Assembly (NCBI RefSeq): GCF_016107555.1
Contig: NZ_JABASU010000010.1
Span: 26,040 to 90,039, forward strand
Direction of reading: 5' to 3'
Length of the DNA stretch: 64,000 nt
DNA from: Psychrobacter celer
Lineage (GTDB): Bacteria; Pseudomonadota; Gammaproteobacteria; Pseudomonadales; Moraxellaceae
The notes beneath the pieces were generated by a model, which saw only the letters and a list, made by a program, of their open reading frames with translations, was not told the DNA's origin and did not search any database. The position numbers and the translations under genes are program-made. Numbering within the stretch: the first letter of the stretch is position 1; each line of letters starts with the position of its first letter. Below are positions 1-9,383 of this stretch, one piece after another.

Positions 1-490
1 CAAAATGGCAACATTGGGTGCGGACGCCATCGGTACTGTGTTAAAGGATTTGGCGCATTACCAAGCCCAAGCCGCCGCGCAAGATGACAGTCAAGCCAAT
101 TACGCCGAAAAACTTGTCAAAACCGAAGGCGAGATTGACTGGGCACAATCGGCGACGATGATTGAGCGTCAAATTCGTGGTCTGACACCGTGGCCAGGCG
201 CTTATACTTTTTTCAATGGTCAGCGTGTGAAGATTTTGGCCAGCCTACCTGTCAACCCCTCGCAGCAAACCGAACTGCCCGCTGGTACCATCATCAGTGT
301 TGGACGCAAAGCGATATTGGTCGCTTGTGGCAAAGAGGATAGCTTGGCGGCCAGTCATACTGAGCAGGCGAGTGGGACATTGGCCATTACTCATCTGCAG
401 TTTGCAGGTGGCAAGCCGATGACAGCAGAGCAAGTCTGCCATGGCAACCAATTAAATGATGGCGACCAGTTCACCAAAGAATCAAACTAA
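1..490 (+). CDS. fmt: Methionyl-tRNA formyltransferase, C-terminal part (5' end outside window)
   Basis: Fmt transfers a formyl group from 10-formyl-THF to Met-tRNAfMet for translation initiation. Only about 162 C-terminal residues are in the window; the frame is open to base 1, so the catalytic N-terminal domain lies upstream. The visible part holds the linker and the C-terminal tRNA-binding barrel domain, recognisable from the segment RQIRGLTPWPGAYTFF near residue 57 and a GKxxL-type strand later. It is followed 84 bp later by rsmB in the same direction, the usual fmt-rsmB pair of gamma-proteobacteria. Identification rests on this domain plus context. Confidence 0.9.
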   Translation, partial: KMATLGADAIGTVLKDLAHYQAQAAAQDDSQANYAEKLVKTEGEIDWAQSATMIERQIRGLTPWPGAYTFFNGQRVKILASLPVNPSQQTELPAGTIISVGRKAILVACGKEDSLAASHTEQASGTLAITHLQFAGGKPMTAEQVCHGNQLNDGDQFTKESN

Positions 491-574
491 TTAATTAAGC
501 TTAATGTACTTTAGTTATAAGTTATCTAACCTTTATCAGACGCTATCGCGCATACGTCAAGGAACAGCAACTCA

Positions 575-2149
575 ATGAGACATCCCAGCCCCGCGTCTAA
601 AAACCATAAACCCTCAAGCAACCTGATTATGAATGGCAGTGTCCGCGTACGAGTCATACGTACCTTGTTGGCCATTCAAAATGGGCAGTCGTTGGCAAGC
701 GTTCTTGACCCTTTGCTCAACAGCTTGCACGATGGTGATAAAGGGTTTGCCCATGCGCTACTTTTGACGACCTTACGCCAGTGGCATGCACTGGCGCGGC
801 TGCTGGATAGTTTGGCGGACAACCCTATCGATGAAGTCGAGGTTCGTACCACCATTCAGGTCGGTCTGGTGCAGCTACTGTATCTAGAAGTCGCTGACCA
901 CGCCGCGATACACGAAACGGTGGAGGCGGCAAAAGAGGTCGGCTTTGCTCATGCGACTGGTCTTATCAATGCCATCCTGCGCAAGGTTGCCAAAAACCCC
1001 AATAAGTTTCGCAAAAAATGCAATAAAAACCACAGCCTGCCGAACTGGCTTGCTTATCAGCTCAAGCAAGACTGGAGCGATCAGTATGATGCGCTGACAC
1101 AAGGGCTGCGGCAGTCAGCCTCGATGTTTTTACGAGTAAACGCGGCGGCCACCTCAGTTACAGAGTATCAAGAAGCGCTAAGCGGGGCAGAGATTGAGAC
1201 AGAGCTGACCGAGATGACCACAGGTTTTTGTCTACCCAGTGCCTCTAACGCTGCGCCCGTTACCCTAGCCACTACAGGTCTGCGGCTACGCCAAAGCACT
1301 GCTGTCAGCGCCTTGCCTGACTTCGCTGACGGCATCGTGAGTGTACAGGACATGCACGCGCAGCTTGCGGCACCGATTATCCATCGTGCTTTGATGAGTA
1401 AGGTGAGCGCTGATAAATCTCAGGCGGGCTTGGATAATCATGAGCTGCATATCTTAGATGCTTGCGCGGCACCTGGGGGCAAGCTGGCGCATTGGCTAGA
1501 ATTATTGAGCTCTGAAGATGCGTCAGTCTTGTTTCACGTGAAACAAGACGATACAGCGGTGACATCAGTGCCTACGGGTATTAAGCTCACCGCTATCGAT
1601 AACGAAGCATCGCGCATCGAGCGTATTTATGACAACCTAAAGCGCCTTAACTTTACCCAGACAGACTTGGCACAAAGTAGCAGTGGTATCGCCCTAGATA
1701 TCGTCTGCGCCGATGCAACCCGCTGGCGCAGCACTGGTGCGTCTAAAAAGCAAGATTCTGCTAAAAACAGCGGCGTATTTGATGCTATATTACTGGATTC
1801 GCCTTGTACGGCGACCGGCGTGATTCGTCGTCATCCAGATATCAGCCTCTTGCGTACCGAAGAGGACGTCGAGCAGACTGCGTTATTGCAAGCAGAAATA
1901 TTGCAAAACCTATGGCCACAGCTCAAAGTCGGCGGTTACTTGTTATATGTGACTTGCTCTATTTTAAAGCAAGAAAACGTCCTGCAAATGCAAGACTTTG
2001 TCAGTCGTCATGACGATGCGGCGGCGGTTGCGTTTACTGAGGCGTGTAGTTGGGGTATCGAACAAGCGATCGGGCGTCAATGCTTGCCGATAGATCGCGA
2101 TGGTGGCGATGGTTTTTATTATGCGCTGCTACAGAAGACAATGGCATAA
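575..2149 (+). CDS. rsmB: 16S rRNA m5C967 methyltransferase RsmB (Sun)
   Basis: SAM-dependent RNA methyltransferase that makes m5C967 in 16S rRNA. The N-terminal ~170 residues form the NusB-like RNA-binding domain. The Rossmann methyltransferase domain follows, with the SAM loop DACAAPGGK near residue 295, LDSPCTATGVIRRHPDI near 407 and VTCS near 459; the two cysteines are the catalytic pair of the RsmB/NOL1 family. At 524 aa it is longer than the usual ~430, because of variable insertions around residues 325-345 and 385-395. The ATG at 575 is preceded by an AAGGA ribosome site. The coding sequence contains a perfect parS palindrome (1530-1545). Confidence 0.95.
   Translation: MRHPSPASKNHKPSSNLIMNGSVRVRVIRTLLAIQNGQSLASVLDPLLNSLHDGDKGFAHALLLTTLRQWHALARLLDSLADNPIDEVEVRTTIQVGLVQLLYLEVADHAAIHETVEAAKEVGFAHATGLINAILRKVAKNPNKFRKKCNKNHSLPNWLAYQLKQDWSDQYDALTQGLRQSASMFLRVNAAATSVTEYQEALSGAEIETELTEMTTGFCLPSASNAAPVTLATTGLRLRQSTAVSALPDFADGIVSVQDMHAQLAAPIIHRALMSKVSADKSQAGLDNHELHILDACAAPGGKLAHWLELLSSEDASVLFHVKQDDTAVTSVPTGIKLTAIDNEASRIERIYDNLKRLNFTQTDLAQSSSGIALDIVCADATRWRSTGASKKQDSAKNSGVFDAILLDSPCTATGVIRRHPDISLLRTEEDVEQTALLQAEILQNLWPQLKVGGYLLYVTCSILKQENVLQMQDFVSRHDDAAAVAFTEACSWGIEQAIGRQCLPIDRDGGDGFYYALLQKTMA
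1530..1545. other. parS: parS site (perfect), inside rsmB
   Basis: TGTTTCACGTGAAACA matches the bacterial ParB-binding parS consensus exactly, and the dyad symmetry extends to 24 bp (1526-1549). parS sites load ParB and SMC for chromosome segregation and lie near oriC. Two near-matches occur 9-10 kb downstream. Confidence 0.85.
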
Positions 2150-2207
2150 AACTGCTGAATAAACCGTTTTAAATATTGAAAAAAATCATTGTAGACAGGA
2201 CAATCTC

Positions 2208-3629
2208 ATGAAATATATCAGTACCCGTGGTCAGACAGCACCGATGGATTTTAGTGATGTGCTTTTGATGGGGCTTGCGCCAGATGGCGGTTTGATGCTG
2301 CCTGAGCAGTATCCGAGCATTGATAGCGCTACCCTTGATGAGTGGCGTACGCTGAGCTATCCGCAGCTTGCCATGGCGATTATGCAGCGCTTTGCCACGG
2401 ATATCCCGGCGGCTGATTTGCAAGATATCATCGAGCGTACTTATACCGCTGACGTATTTGGTTCTGATGAGATTGTCCCTGTCCGCAAACTTGAAGACGA
2501 CCTGTATATTTTGGGATTGTCCAATGGTCCGACGCTGGCATTTAAAGATGTGGCTATGCAGTTTTTGGGCAATGCCTTTGAATACGTGCTGAAAAAGAAA
2601 GGCGCGCGGATTACCATCATTGGTGCCACCAGTGGTGATACGGGCAGTGCGGCGGAGTATGCGCTACGCGGCAAAGAAAATATCGAAGTCTTTATGCTGT
2701 CACCGCATGGCAAGATGAGTGAGTTTCAGCGTGCGCAGATGTATAGTTTGACTGATGACAATATCCATAATATCGCCATCGACGGTATGTTTGATGACTG
2801 TCAAGATATCGTCAAAGCGCTGCAACAGGACGCGGCATTCAAAGCCGCTTATAATCTCGGTACGGTGAACTCGATCAACTGGGGCCGTATCCTTGCGCAA
2901 ATCGTTTATTACTTTAAGGCCTATTTTGCCGTCACCACAAGCAATGACGAAAAAGTCAGCTTTAGCGTACCATCGGGAAATTTTGGCAATATTTGTGCCG
3001 GTCACATTGCTCGTGAGATGGGGCTGCCAGTCGATCGCCTTATCGTCGCCACCAACGAAAACGATGTGCTCAATGATTTCTTTAATCAAGGTGCCTATCA
3101 GCCGCGCCCAGCTGAGCAGACTTACGTGACCTCTAGCCCATCGATGGATATCTCAAAAGCCTCTAACTTTGAGCGTTTTGTCTATTTACTGCTCGACAAA
3201 GACAGCGCGCGCGTCCATGCGTTGTTTGAAGGCGTAAAATCCGGCCAAGGGTTTGATTTGTCTGATTTGATGGAAGCAGTTAACACACGTTATGGTTTTG
3301 CTGCTGGCAAATCCACCCATAGCGACCGCTTACAAACCATCAAGGCGCTTTATGAGCAGCATGGTGAGTTGGTTGATCCGCACACTGCCGATGGTATTAA
3401 AGTCGCTAAAGAATTACAACGCGCAGGCGAAGTTATCGTATGTGCCGAGACTGCTTTGCCTGTAAAGTTTGCCGATACCATTGTTGAGGCTGTTGGGCAA
3501 ATTCAGATTGCTCGTCCAGCGCATACCGAGGGGCTAGAGGACTTGCCGCAGCATGTCGTGGTATTAGACAATGACGCTGAGCTGGTCGCTGAACAAATTC
3601 GTCAACATGTAACGGCAAACCCAGCGTAA
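2208..3629 (+). CDS. thrC: Threonine synthase
   Basis: PLP-dependent enzyme that converts O-phosphohomoserine to threonine, the last step of threonine synthesis. The N-terminal threonine-synthase segment (KYISTRGQTAPMDFSDVLLM) and the PLP site GPTLAFKD, with Lys113 as Schiff-base lysine, are present. The GATSGDTGSAAEYALRG phosphate-binding loop follows, and later SGNFGNICAG. The length of 473 aa is typical of the long bacterial/fungal-type ThrC. The ATG is preceded by an AGGA-like site. It is separated by 58 bp from rsmB and probably has its own promoter; no hom gene is adjacent. Confidence 0.96.
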   Translation: MKYISTRGQTAPMDFSDVLLMGLAPDGGLMLPEQYPSIDSATLDEWRTLSYPQLAMAIMQRFATDIPAADLQDIIERTYTADVFGSDEIVPVRKLEDDLYILGLSNGPTLAFKDVAMQFLGNAFEYVLKKKGARITIIGATSGDTGSAAEYALRGKENIEVFMLSPHGKMSEFQRAQMYSLTDDNIHNIAIDGMFDDCQDIVKALQQDAAFKAAYNLGTVNSINWGRILAQIVYYFKAYFAVTTSNDEKVSFSVPSGNFGNICAGHIAREMGLPVDRLIVATNENDVLNDFFNQGAYQPRPAEQTYVTSSPSMDISKASNFERFVYLLLDKDSARVHALFEGVKSGQGFDLSDLMEAVNTRYGFAAGKSTHSDRLQTIKALYEQHGELVDPHTADGIKVAKELQRAGEVIVCAETALPVKFADTIVEAVGQIQIARPAHTEGLEDLPQHVVVLDNDAELVAEQIRQHVTANPA

Positions 3630-3970
3630 TTAATAAAGGTATTTAACGCTCATTGTAAAAAGCAAATCTAGGAAATCATCCACATAAAGGTTACGGCATT
3701 GTAATAAAGTGTTTATGATTGTGTTATGGTAGATATAATTGTAATATGAGAAACAGCGTCGGCAAGTCATCATCGTGCTAGACGCTTTTTTAGCCATAAA
3801 CATCAGTCAATTACAAAAAACAGCTGCCCAATAGGCGTCATAATAATTGCATTGCTGTGTCTGTAAACTGCGCTGAGTCTCTACGAATATATAATCGAAG
3901 GGCTTGACAGGTATAGACGTAAGTAGGGTTTGTTAAGGCGGCGACAGCGGTACATATTGTGGATATAACA
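3630..3970. other. Intergenic region thrC-lysM
   Basis: 341 bp without a gene. It contains a probable thrC terminator (3755-3791) and presumably the promoter of the LysM gene. Nothing else was recognised. Confidence 0.5.
3755..3791 (+). terminator. Possible rho-independent terminator after thrC
   Basis: Arms AGCGTC (3755-3760) and GACGCT (3781-3786) flank a 20-nt loop and are followed by a T run. The stem is short and the loop long, so this is a weak call. Confidence 0.4.
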
Positions 3971-5068
3971 ATGAAGATGAGCTTAAAAAAGATAGCAAAA
4001 GCACTGTTGATCACGACATTTAGCAGTGCCATGCTAATGAGTACTGCCTACGCCAATAATCCACCACCTACCATCAAAGCCGATGCCCCCAATCGCTACA
4101 TCGTTAAAAAAGGCGATACCTTATGGGATATCTCTGGGCGCTACTTAGACAGCCCATGGCGCTGGAAAGAGATTTGGGCAACCAATAAACAAATCAAAAA
4201 CCCGCATCTGATCTACCCAAACGACATCCTTATCTTGTGCGTGATTCAGGGTAAAACCTTGGTCGGTGTCGATACGGGCGAAGGCTGTGCAGGAATCGAA
4301 AAGCAACTGACGGGTGATGTCACCGCCAGTGCGGTCACTGTGACCTCAACGGCCAACAGTATCCCTCCTATTCCTTGGTCAGCAATTCAGCATTGGCTCG
4401 ATAAGACCATCATTGTCGATCCACAAGATTTTAATACCACGCCATACATCTTGGCTTCTAAAAACCGCAACTTAATCACCGCCAGTGGTGATAAGGTCTA
4501 TGCCAAAGGCGTACCACTGATCGTGGGGCAACGCTATGGCATTTACCGTGAAGGTGAGAGATACGTCGAGCCAAAAACCCAAAAAGTCATCGGTCTTGAA
4601 GTTACCCAAGTGGCCACAGGCCTAGTGACATCGACAGAAAGCAACGGCGTCACTAGTCTGCAACTGACAGACAGCTATGGCAAAGAAGTACGCGAAGGTG
4701 ATCGGGTATTTGTAGAATTAGACAATGCGATCCCGCCTGTGTTTTATCCAACCCCAGCCAGCGTCAGTCGTGGCGGTATGATCGTACGAGTGATGGATTC
4801 GATCAGCTCCGCAGCAAAAGGCAGCGTGGTCGCCATCAACCTTGGTAGTACGCATGGTGCCAAACCTGGTGATGTGTTGACTGTGTACCAAAAAGGACCA
4901 TTGGTGCGTGATATCAGAGACAATGATACGCCAGTGCGTTTGCCAAACGAGCCAAGTGGGATGCTGATGGTTTTTAATACGTTTGAACATATCAGCTACG
5001 CCTATGTACTGGATTCTGAGCTGCCACTAAATGTCGGTGATCAGTTATTACCGCCGCCATATTTATAA
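3971..5068 (+). CDS. LysM-domain exported protein
   Basis: Probable envelope protein that binds peptidoglycan. With the ATG at 3971 it starts MKMSLKKIAKALLITTFSSA, a classical signal peptide with likely cleavage after AYA (residue 28). A LysM domain follows at about residues 42-88 (NRYIVKKGDTLWDISGRYL). The remaining ~270 residues are an all-beta region without a motif I can name. A GTG at 3959 would add four residues, but the ATG gives the better signal peptide. The gene lies directly before dprA, as the LysM gene does in Pseudomonas and Acinetobacter, and is probably co-transcribed with dprA (64-bp gap). Precise function unknown. Confidence 0.88.
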   Translation: MKMSLKKIAKALLITTFSSAMLMSTAYANNPPPTIKADAPNRYIVKKGDTLWDISGRYLDSPWRWKEIWATNKQIKNPHLIYPNDILILCVIQGKTLVGVDTGEGCAGIEKQLTGDVTASAVTVTSTANSIPPIPWSAIQHWLDKTIIVDPQDFNTTPYILASKNRNLITASGDKVYAKGVPLIVGQRYGIYREGERYVEPKTQKVIGLEVTQVATGLVTSTESNGVTSLQLTDSYGKEVREGDRVFVELDNAIPPVFYPTPASVSRGGMIVRVMDSISSAAKGSVVAINLGSTHGAKPGDVLTVYQKGPLVRDIRDNDTPVRLPNEPSGMLMVFNTFEHISYAYVLDSELPLNVGDQLLPPPYL

Positions 5069-5132
5069 ACACGCCAAATACAGTACAAGGTTTTGAGATG
5101 AGCACCCGATCTTAGCGGAGGTGAGCCAAACG

Positions 5133-6365
5133 ATGATGACAGTAGTCACCCCTTCTTTATCAGACGAGCAGCGCGCCATAGTGGCGCTATGGTATGAGGT
5201 GAATGCGTCATTGTCTGCTTATCACAAGCTGACGACGAGCTTTGGTAGTGCACAGCTGGCGTGGACGGCGACAGTAGAGGCTTGGCGGCAACTGGGTATT
5301 CATTATACCCATCTCAAACGCCATGAGTAGCCAGCGCAAACACGCGCTAATATCGACAAAATCCAGCAAGCACGCGTAGAAGGGCGCTATGGATTACTGT
5401 TTGCCGATCAAGCGGACTATCCTGCCCAGCTGCTACAGATCTATGATCCGCCGCCAGTGTTGTTTTATCGCGGCAATCTCTCTCGTCTGCACCAAGCCCA
5501 AATCGCCATCGTCGGTAGTCGCAAGCCCACCGCCCACGCACAAAAAATCACCTTTGATATGGCGCAGTACTTAGCGCAGGCAGGCTACATTGTCACCAGC
5601 GGGCTGGCCATGGGGGTGGATAAACGCGCACATCTAGGCGCATTAGCACAGACAGATTTAGCCCATCAAGGCCGGACGATCGGGGTAATGGGCACAGGAA
5701 TTGATGTCAATTATCCCAATCATCACGACCAGCTATTTAGTCAAATCATCGAGCAGGACGGCTGTATCATCAGTGAGCTGCTACCGCATACACCGCCGCA
5801 CAAGCATACCTTTCCACGCCGTAATCGCTTGGTCGCAGGACTCAGTCTAGCGACCATCGTCACCGAAGCCACCATTCAAAGTGGCTCGCTGATTACCGCG
5901 CGCTTGACCTCAGAGCAAGGCAAGCAAGTCTTTGCGGTGCCAAGCCATATTGACAATAGCAATGCTGAAGGCTGCCACCATTTGATACGCGAAGGGGCGA
6001 CGTTGATTTATCATCCTCAGCAGGTTATTGAAGATGTCAGCAGTCAGCTTAGCCACCAGAAAGGTTTTGGTAGTCGCGTGCCGCCGAACAAACGCACACC
6101 TTCTGATAATGATAACGCCATACCATCAGCACAGGTTGCCAATACTGCAGAGAGCCCACTGCCATCTGCGATAGCTCATCACCCGGACCCTGTGGCTCCC
6201 AAACACTTGCAGCCAGTATATGAGCAGCTTGATTGGCATGGGCAAGATTTGGATGCGCTGTTGCTGGCCACCACGCTTGAAGCACCCGTTTTGATCGGGC
6301 AGCTGATGGAGCTTGAGCTATTGGGTCTCATCAGCGTACAAGGCGGGCGTTACTTGCGTGTCTAA
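5133..6365 (+). pseudogene. dprA: DNA-processing protein DprA, interrupted by an in-frame amber codon
   Basis: DprA loads RecA on incoming single-stranded DNA in natural transformation. The reading frame from 5133 (GGAGGT ribosome site 10 nt upstream) encodes the N-terminal helical domain as far as a TAG at 5328-5330. Homology continues in the same frame without a shift through RYGLLFADQADYPAQLLQIY. The Rossmann DprA domain follows, with GSRKPTAHA, TSGLAMGVDKRAH, GTGIDVNYP, RRNRLVAGLS and SGSLITARL. The C-terminal winged-helix-like tail is present. Without the stop the product would be about 410 aa, a normal DprA length. The lesion is one nonsense codon (CAG to TAG would suffice). A truncated internal restart, for example GTG at 5457, would lack the SAM-like domain. 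Confidence 0.88.
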
Positions 6366-6454
6366 AAAATGCTATTTTTGCGAGTGGCTGTCTTAGATTG
6401 GCTTTTTGCTGTGGTATGATAAGTTTCTACCTTTTTATTTTTTGTACCTCCATC

Positions 6455-7084
6455 ATGAAACCATCCTCCTCCGTTTTGGCCGACTCTGTCAGCCAAGCTG
6501 CTACTTGGCTAAAAAATGGCCAGCTACTTGCTTATCCAACCGAAAGTGTCTGGGGTATCGGCTGTGACCCTTATAATCAAGCCGCCGTACAGCGTATCTT
6601 GACCATCAAACAGCGACCAATCGCCAAAGGTATGATTGTCATTACCGATAGTGCCGAGCGTTTAGCGCCGTTGCTTGCGCCTTTAACACAGGCTCAGCGT
6701 CAGCCTATTTTGGCAAGCTGGCAGACGGACAGCGACAACACCCAGCCGCAGTATCAACAAGCGCATACATGGCTATTGCCTATCCCGGAAACACTAAGCA
6801 CCAGTATCCCTCATTGGATAACCGGCCAGCATCAAACCGTGGCGGTACGGGTCATCTCTCATCCACTTATCCAGCAGATGTGTCAGCAGCTGGTCAGTGA
6901 GCAAAACCCTTTTGGCCTGCTGGTCTCCACCAGCTGTAACCCTTCAGGCCAGCCGCCTGCCATGACTTTCTCTGAAGCTTATGCGTATTTTTCTGAGCAA
7001 ATTGGCTACTTACAGGCTGATACCTTGGGATATACACTGCCGAGCCAAATCCGTGACGCGCGCACAGGTCTGATTATTCGTTAG
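6455..7084 (+). CDS. tsaC: Threonylcarbamoyl-AMP synthase TsaC (YrdC/Sua5 family)
   Basis: Makes threonylcarbamoyl-AMP from threonine, bicarbonate and ATP, the first step of t6A37 modification of tRNA. From the ATG at 6455 it gives 209 aa, the typical short TsaC size. Visible motifs are LAYPTESVWGIGCDP near residue 25, the IKQRPIAKG nucleotide/phosphate loop near 50, and STSCNPSGQPP near 157. A TTG at 6398 in frame would add 19 hydrophobic residues atypical of the family, so the ATG is preferred. It follows dprA by 89 bp, the conserved dprA-tsaC neighbourhood. Confidence 0.93.
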   Translation: MKPSSSVLADSVSQAATWLKNGQLLAYPTESVWGIGCDPYNQAAVQRILTIKQRPIAKGMIVITDSAERLAPLLAPLTQAQRQPILASWQTDSDNTQPQYQQAHTWLLPIPETLSTSIPHWITGQHQTVAVRVISHPLIQQMCQQLVSEQNPFGLLVSTSCNPSGQPPAMTFSEAYAYFSEQIGYLQADTLGYTLPSQIRDARTGLIIR

Positions 7085-7214
7085 CGCCCACTCATGCTTT
7101 ACAGAAAATAAGACACACGGCATAAGTAGGTTGGACTGGGTTTTGTATTAATCTGACTATATATCGTCTTATAGTCAACTCTAAATAAAATAGATACATT
7201 ATATATCAACGTGG

Positions 7215-7301
7215 AACTGGTATAAATTTTCCTTGCGTGCTGTGCCTGCGCTGCTCGATGCTGCGTAAAATTTATCTCAGTCCCACTGTATCGTTTTTAT
7301 A
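7215..7301 (+). repeat. Dispersed extragenic repeat, copy 1
   Basis: A segment starting AACTGGTATAAATTTTCCTT and ending CTGTATCGTTTTTATA recurs in inverted orientation at 33347-33433. The first ~42 bp match with about four differences, the terminal 16 bp match exactly, and both blocks are spaced 71 bp apart in each copy. No coding potential is seen. The 7085-7421 gap otherwise holds nothing recognised. Confidence 0.7.
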
Positions 7302-7421
7302 CTGAACTCACTGTATTATCATATTGTCTTGTGATTTCACTATTGACAGAAATAAAAGAATAGCGCAGTATAGAGATAGACAATGGTTATTAATCTAAAA
7401 AATAGCGTGTATCTATCAATT

Positions 7422-7940
7422 ATGAAACTAAATCCTGTGACTGAAAAATTCGTTTTGCATTGGGGAGAGATGGGCTCGCAGTGGGGCATCAATCGCACCA
7501 TGTCGCAGATTCATGCGTTATTGTTTATTATTGGAAAGCCTTTAAATGCTGAGCAGATTACTGAAACGCTTGGCGTTGCACGCTCAAATGTTTCAAACAG
7601 TCTCAAAGAGCTACAACATTGGGGGCTGGTACAAAAGGTCTCAATACTGGGCGACCGCCGCGATCACTTTACCACCAATACCGACGTTTGGGAGTTGGCA
7701 CGTATCATCGTGATTGAGCGTCAAAAGCGTGAGCTTGAGCCGACAGTACAGTTTTTGCAGGCACTCATAGACAGCCCAGAGTTTGAGCACGAAAACAGCG
7801 ACGTAAAAGCTCGGCTCCGTGAGACACAAGCATTCGTCGAAACAGTGACCACGTGGTCTTCTGAGATGCTACGATTGCCCAGCAGCGTACTCAAAAAGAT
7901 ATTGAAATTGGGTAGTAGTATAAAAAAAGTCTTACGTTAA
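7422..7940 (+). CDS. GbsR/MarR-family transcriptional regulator
   Basis: DNA-binding regulator. The N-terminus (FVLHWGEMGSQWGINRTMSQIHALLFI) is the hallmark start of the GbsR subfamily. A winged helix-turn-helix follows at about residues 35-85 (LNAEQITETLGVARSNVSNSLKELQHWGLV, then the wing SILGDRRDHF), then a helical C-terminal dimerisation region of about 80 residues. I prefer the ATG at 7422 because the family starts shortly before FVLHWGEMGS; an in-frame ATG at 7383 would add 13 residues, and neither has a good ribosome site. The next gene is a desaturase on the same strand 232 bp away and could be a target, but this is a guess. Confidence 0.8.
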   Translation: MKLNPVTEKFVLHWGEMGSQWGINRTMSQIHALLFIIGKPLNAEQITETLGVARSNVSNSLKELQHWGLVQKVSILGDRRDHFTTNTDVWELARIIVIERQKRELEPTVQFLQALIDSPEFEHENSDVKARLRETQAFVETVTTWSSEMLRLPSSVLKKILKLGSSIKKVLR

Positions 7941-8172
7941 TGGGCTGTGTTAAACAAGCGATGGTGCGTGGTTTAACGATAGTTAAGCTACTGTAAACAG
8001 GTACAGCACGACTGGTATTCAATTTTTTTGCGGGCGGTGCTTAAGCCGACAGGGGACACGGCCTACATAGACTCATAAAAATTTAAGTTGTTATTTCTGT
8101 TTTGACAGAAATAACAATAACAAGATAACTTATAGAGGTTTTAGACAGAGGTCTTAGACCAATCACAAATGG
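7941..8172. other. Intergenic region with degenerate repeat similarity
   Basis: The stretch around 8009-8045 (ACTGGTATTCAATTTTTTTG...) loosely resembles the start of the dispersed repeat at 7215. It may be a decayed copy; similarity is weak. The rest presumably holds the desaturase promoter. Confidence 0.3.
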
Positions 8173-9123
8173 ATGTGGCACATGAAACCAAATAACACAC
8201 AAAGTCAGACAGAGCAAAAGGTCAAGGATGTGGTGAGGTCGATAGTCTGGCAAGACCTGCGCCAGCTGACTGGTAGACAGATCGCTTATAACATTATTTT
8301 GCCTTATCCATTTTTATTGTTGTCGTGGTGGTTTGCTAGCCAGTCTTGGTATGTACTGGCGTGCAGTGCGTCTTATCTGTTTTTTGCCGCCGCTTTTCGT
8401 CAAGCGCATGATGGTTATCACCATAGTTTAGGTGCAGGTCGGCGTCTGACCACTGCTATTTTGTTGCTGCTTAGTGTGCTATTGATGACCAGCTTACATA
8501 GTATCCGAGCCACTCACATGGCGCATCATCGAGACCCATTAGGCGATCACGATGTTGAAGGTCGTTTGGCAAAGGCATCATGGCAGCAAGCACTGCTCGG
8601 CGGTATCACGTATCGGTTGGCTATCTACCGTCAAGGGCTGCGCTTGAGCAGTCGCCGTCATAGGATGCTGGCTTGGCTAGAGTTTGGATTGATAGCATTG
8701 GTGATCATGGGCGTCCTGATGATGAGCGTGTTTGCTGCGTCTACGGTGCTTGGGCAGGTGGTGCTATATCATCTTGTGGTGATGATGTTGGCCAACGCCA
8801 GTGTCGGTATCATCGCTGTGTGGGGCGTGCATCATGACTGTGACGAGACGATAGCTCGCACTGAGCGCAACCCTCTGGTAAATCTGCTGACATTTAATTT
8901 GCTTTATCATGTAGAGCATCATTTATTTCCTGCGATACCATCCAACCATTTGCCAACGCTTGCCAAGCGTTTGGACGCAGCCGCACCTCACCTGACCAAT
9001 GCGCCTGTACTACCCAGCCGCGCTACCGTTATAAAGCACATGAAGCATCGCTGGAGTGTCACAAAAGACACGTACAAAAACAGTAATGACAGCGAGTGCC
9101 CTATCCGTAAGCGTTTTGCTTAG
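8173..9123 (+). CDS. Membrane fatty acid desaturase family protein
   Basis: Integral-membrane di-iron oxygenase of the fatty-acid desaturase / carotene hydroxylase superfamily, which introduces double bonds or hydroxyls into lipid chains. Three histidine boxes are visible: HDGYHH (residues 79-84), HMAHH (115-119) and HVEHH (about 246-250), and an extra HHDCDE precedes the third. Hydrophobic segments at about 38-75, 93-110, 165-190 and 195-220 fit four or more membrane spans. Substrate cannot be told from sequence; a role in cold adaptation of membrane lipids is plausible in a psychrotolerant genus. An in-frame ATG lies three codons downstream. Confidence 0.85.
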   Translation: MWHMKPNNTQSQTEQKVKDVVRSIVWQDLRQLTGRQIAYNIILPYPFLLLSWWFASQSWYVLACSASYLFFAAAFRQAHDGYHHSLGAGRRLTTAILLLLSVLLMTSLHSIRATHMAHHRDPLGDHDVEGRLAKASWQQALLGGITYRLAIYRQGLRLSSRRHRMLAWLEFGLIALVIMGVLMMSVFAASTVLGQVVLYHLVVMMLANASVGIIAVWGVHHDCDETIARTERNPLVNLLTFNLLYHVEHHLFPAIPSNHLPTLAKRLDAAAPHLTNAPVLPSRATVIKHMKHRWSVTKDTYKNSNDSECPIRKRFA

Positions 9124-9383
9124 AGACGAGTAGATCTCTAAATGGATGAAAGAAGGCCAGTTATTTTATAGGTGCTGGTCAAGAGAGTGTGTCTTCATTT
9201 TTAATCTATTTAGATGACTATTGATTGAATTGAAGAGATGTCCTAGACCAAAAGACGTTACCAAAAACCTGTGAAAGTCGTTTTGATATCACGGTGAAAG
9301 AAGACGATGATGGTGAGACAGCGTTTATCTTAAGCAAAGAGTTGACGATACAGATAGTTGGCGATATGAATAAGGAGTCAGAC

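Noticed and set aside
5121..5457. dprA frameshift
   Set aside because: Both halves are in the same frame; the lesion is a stop codon only.
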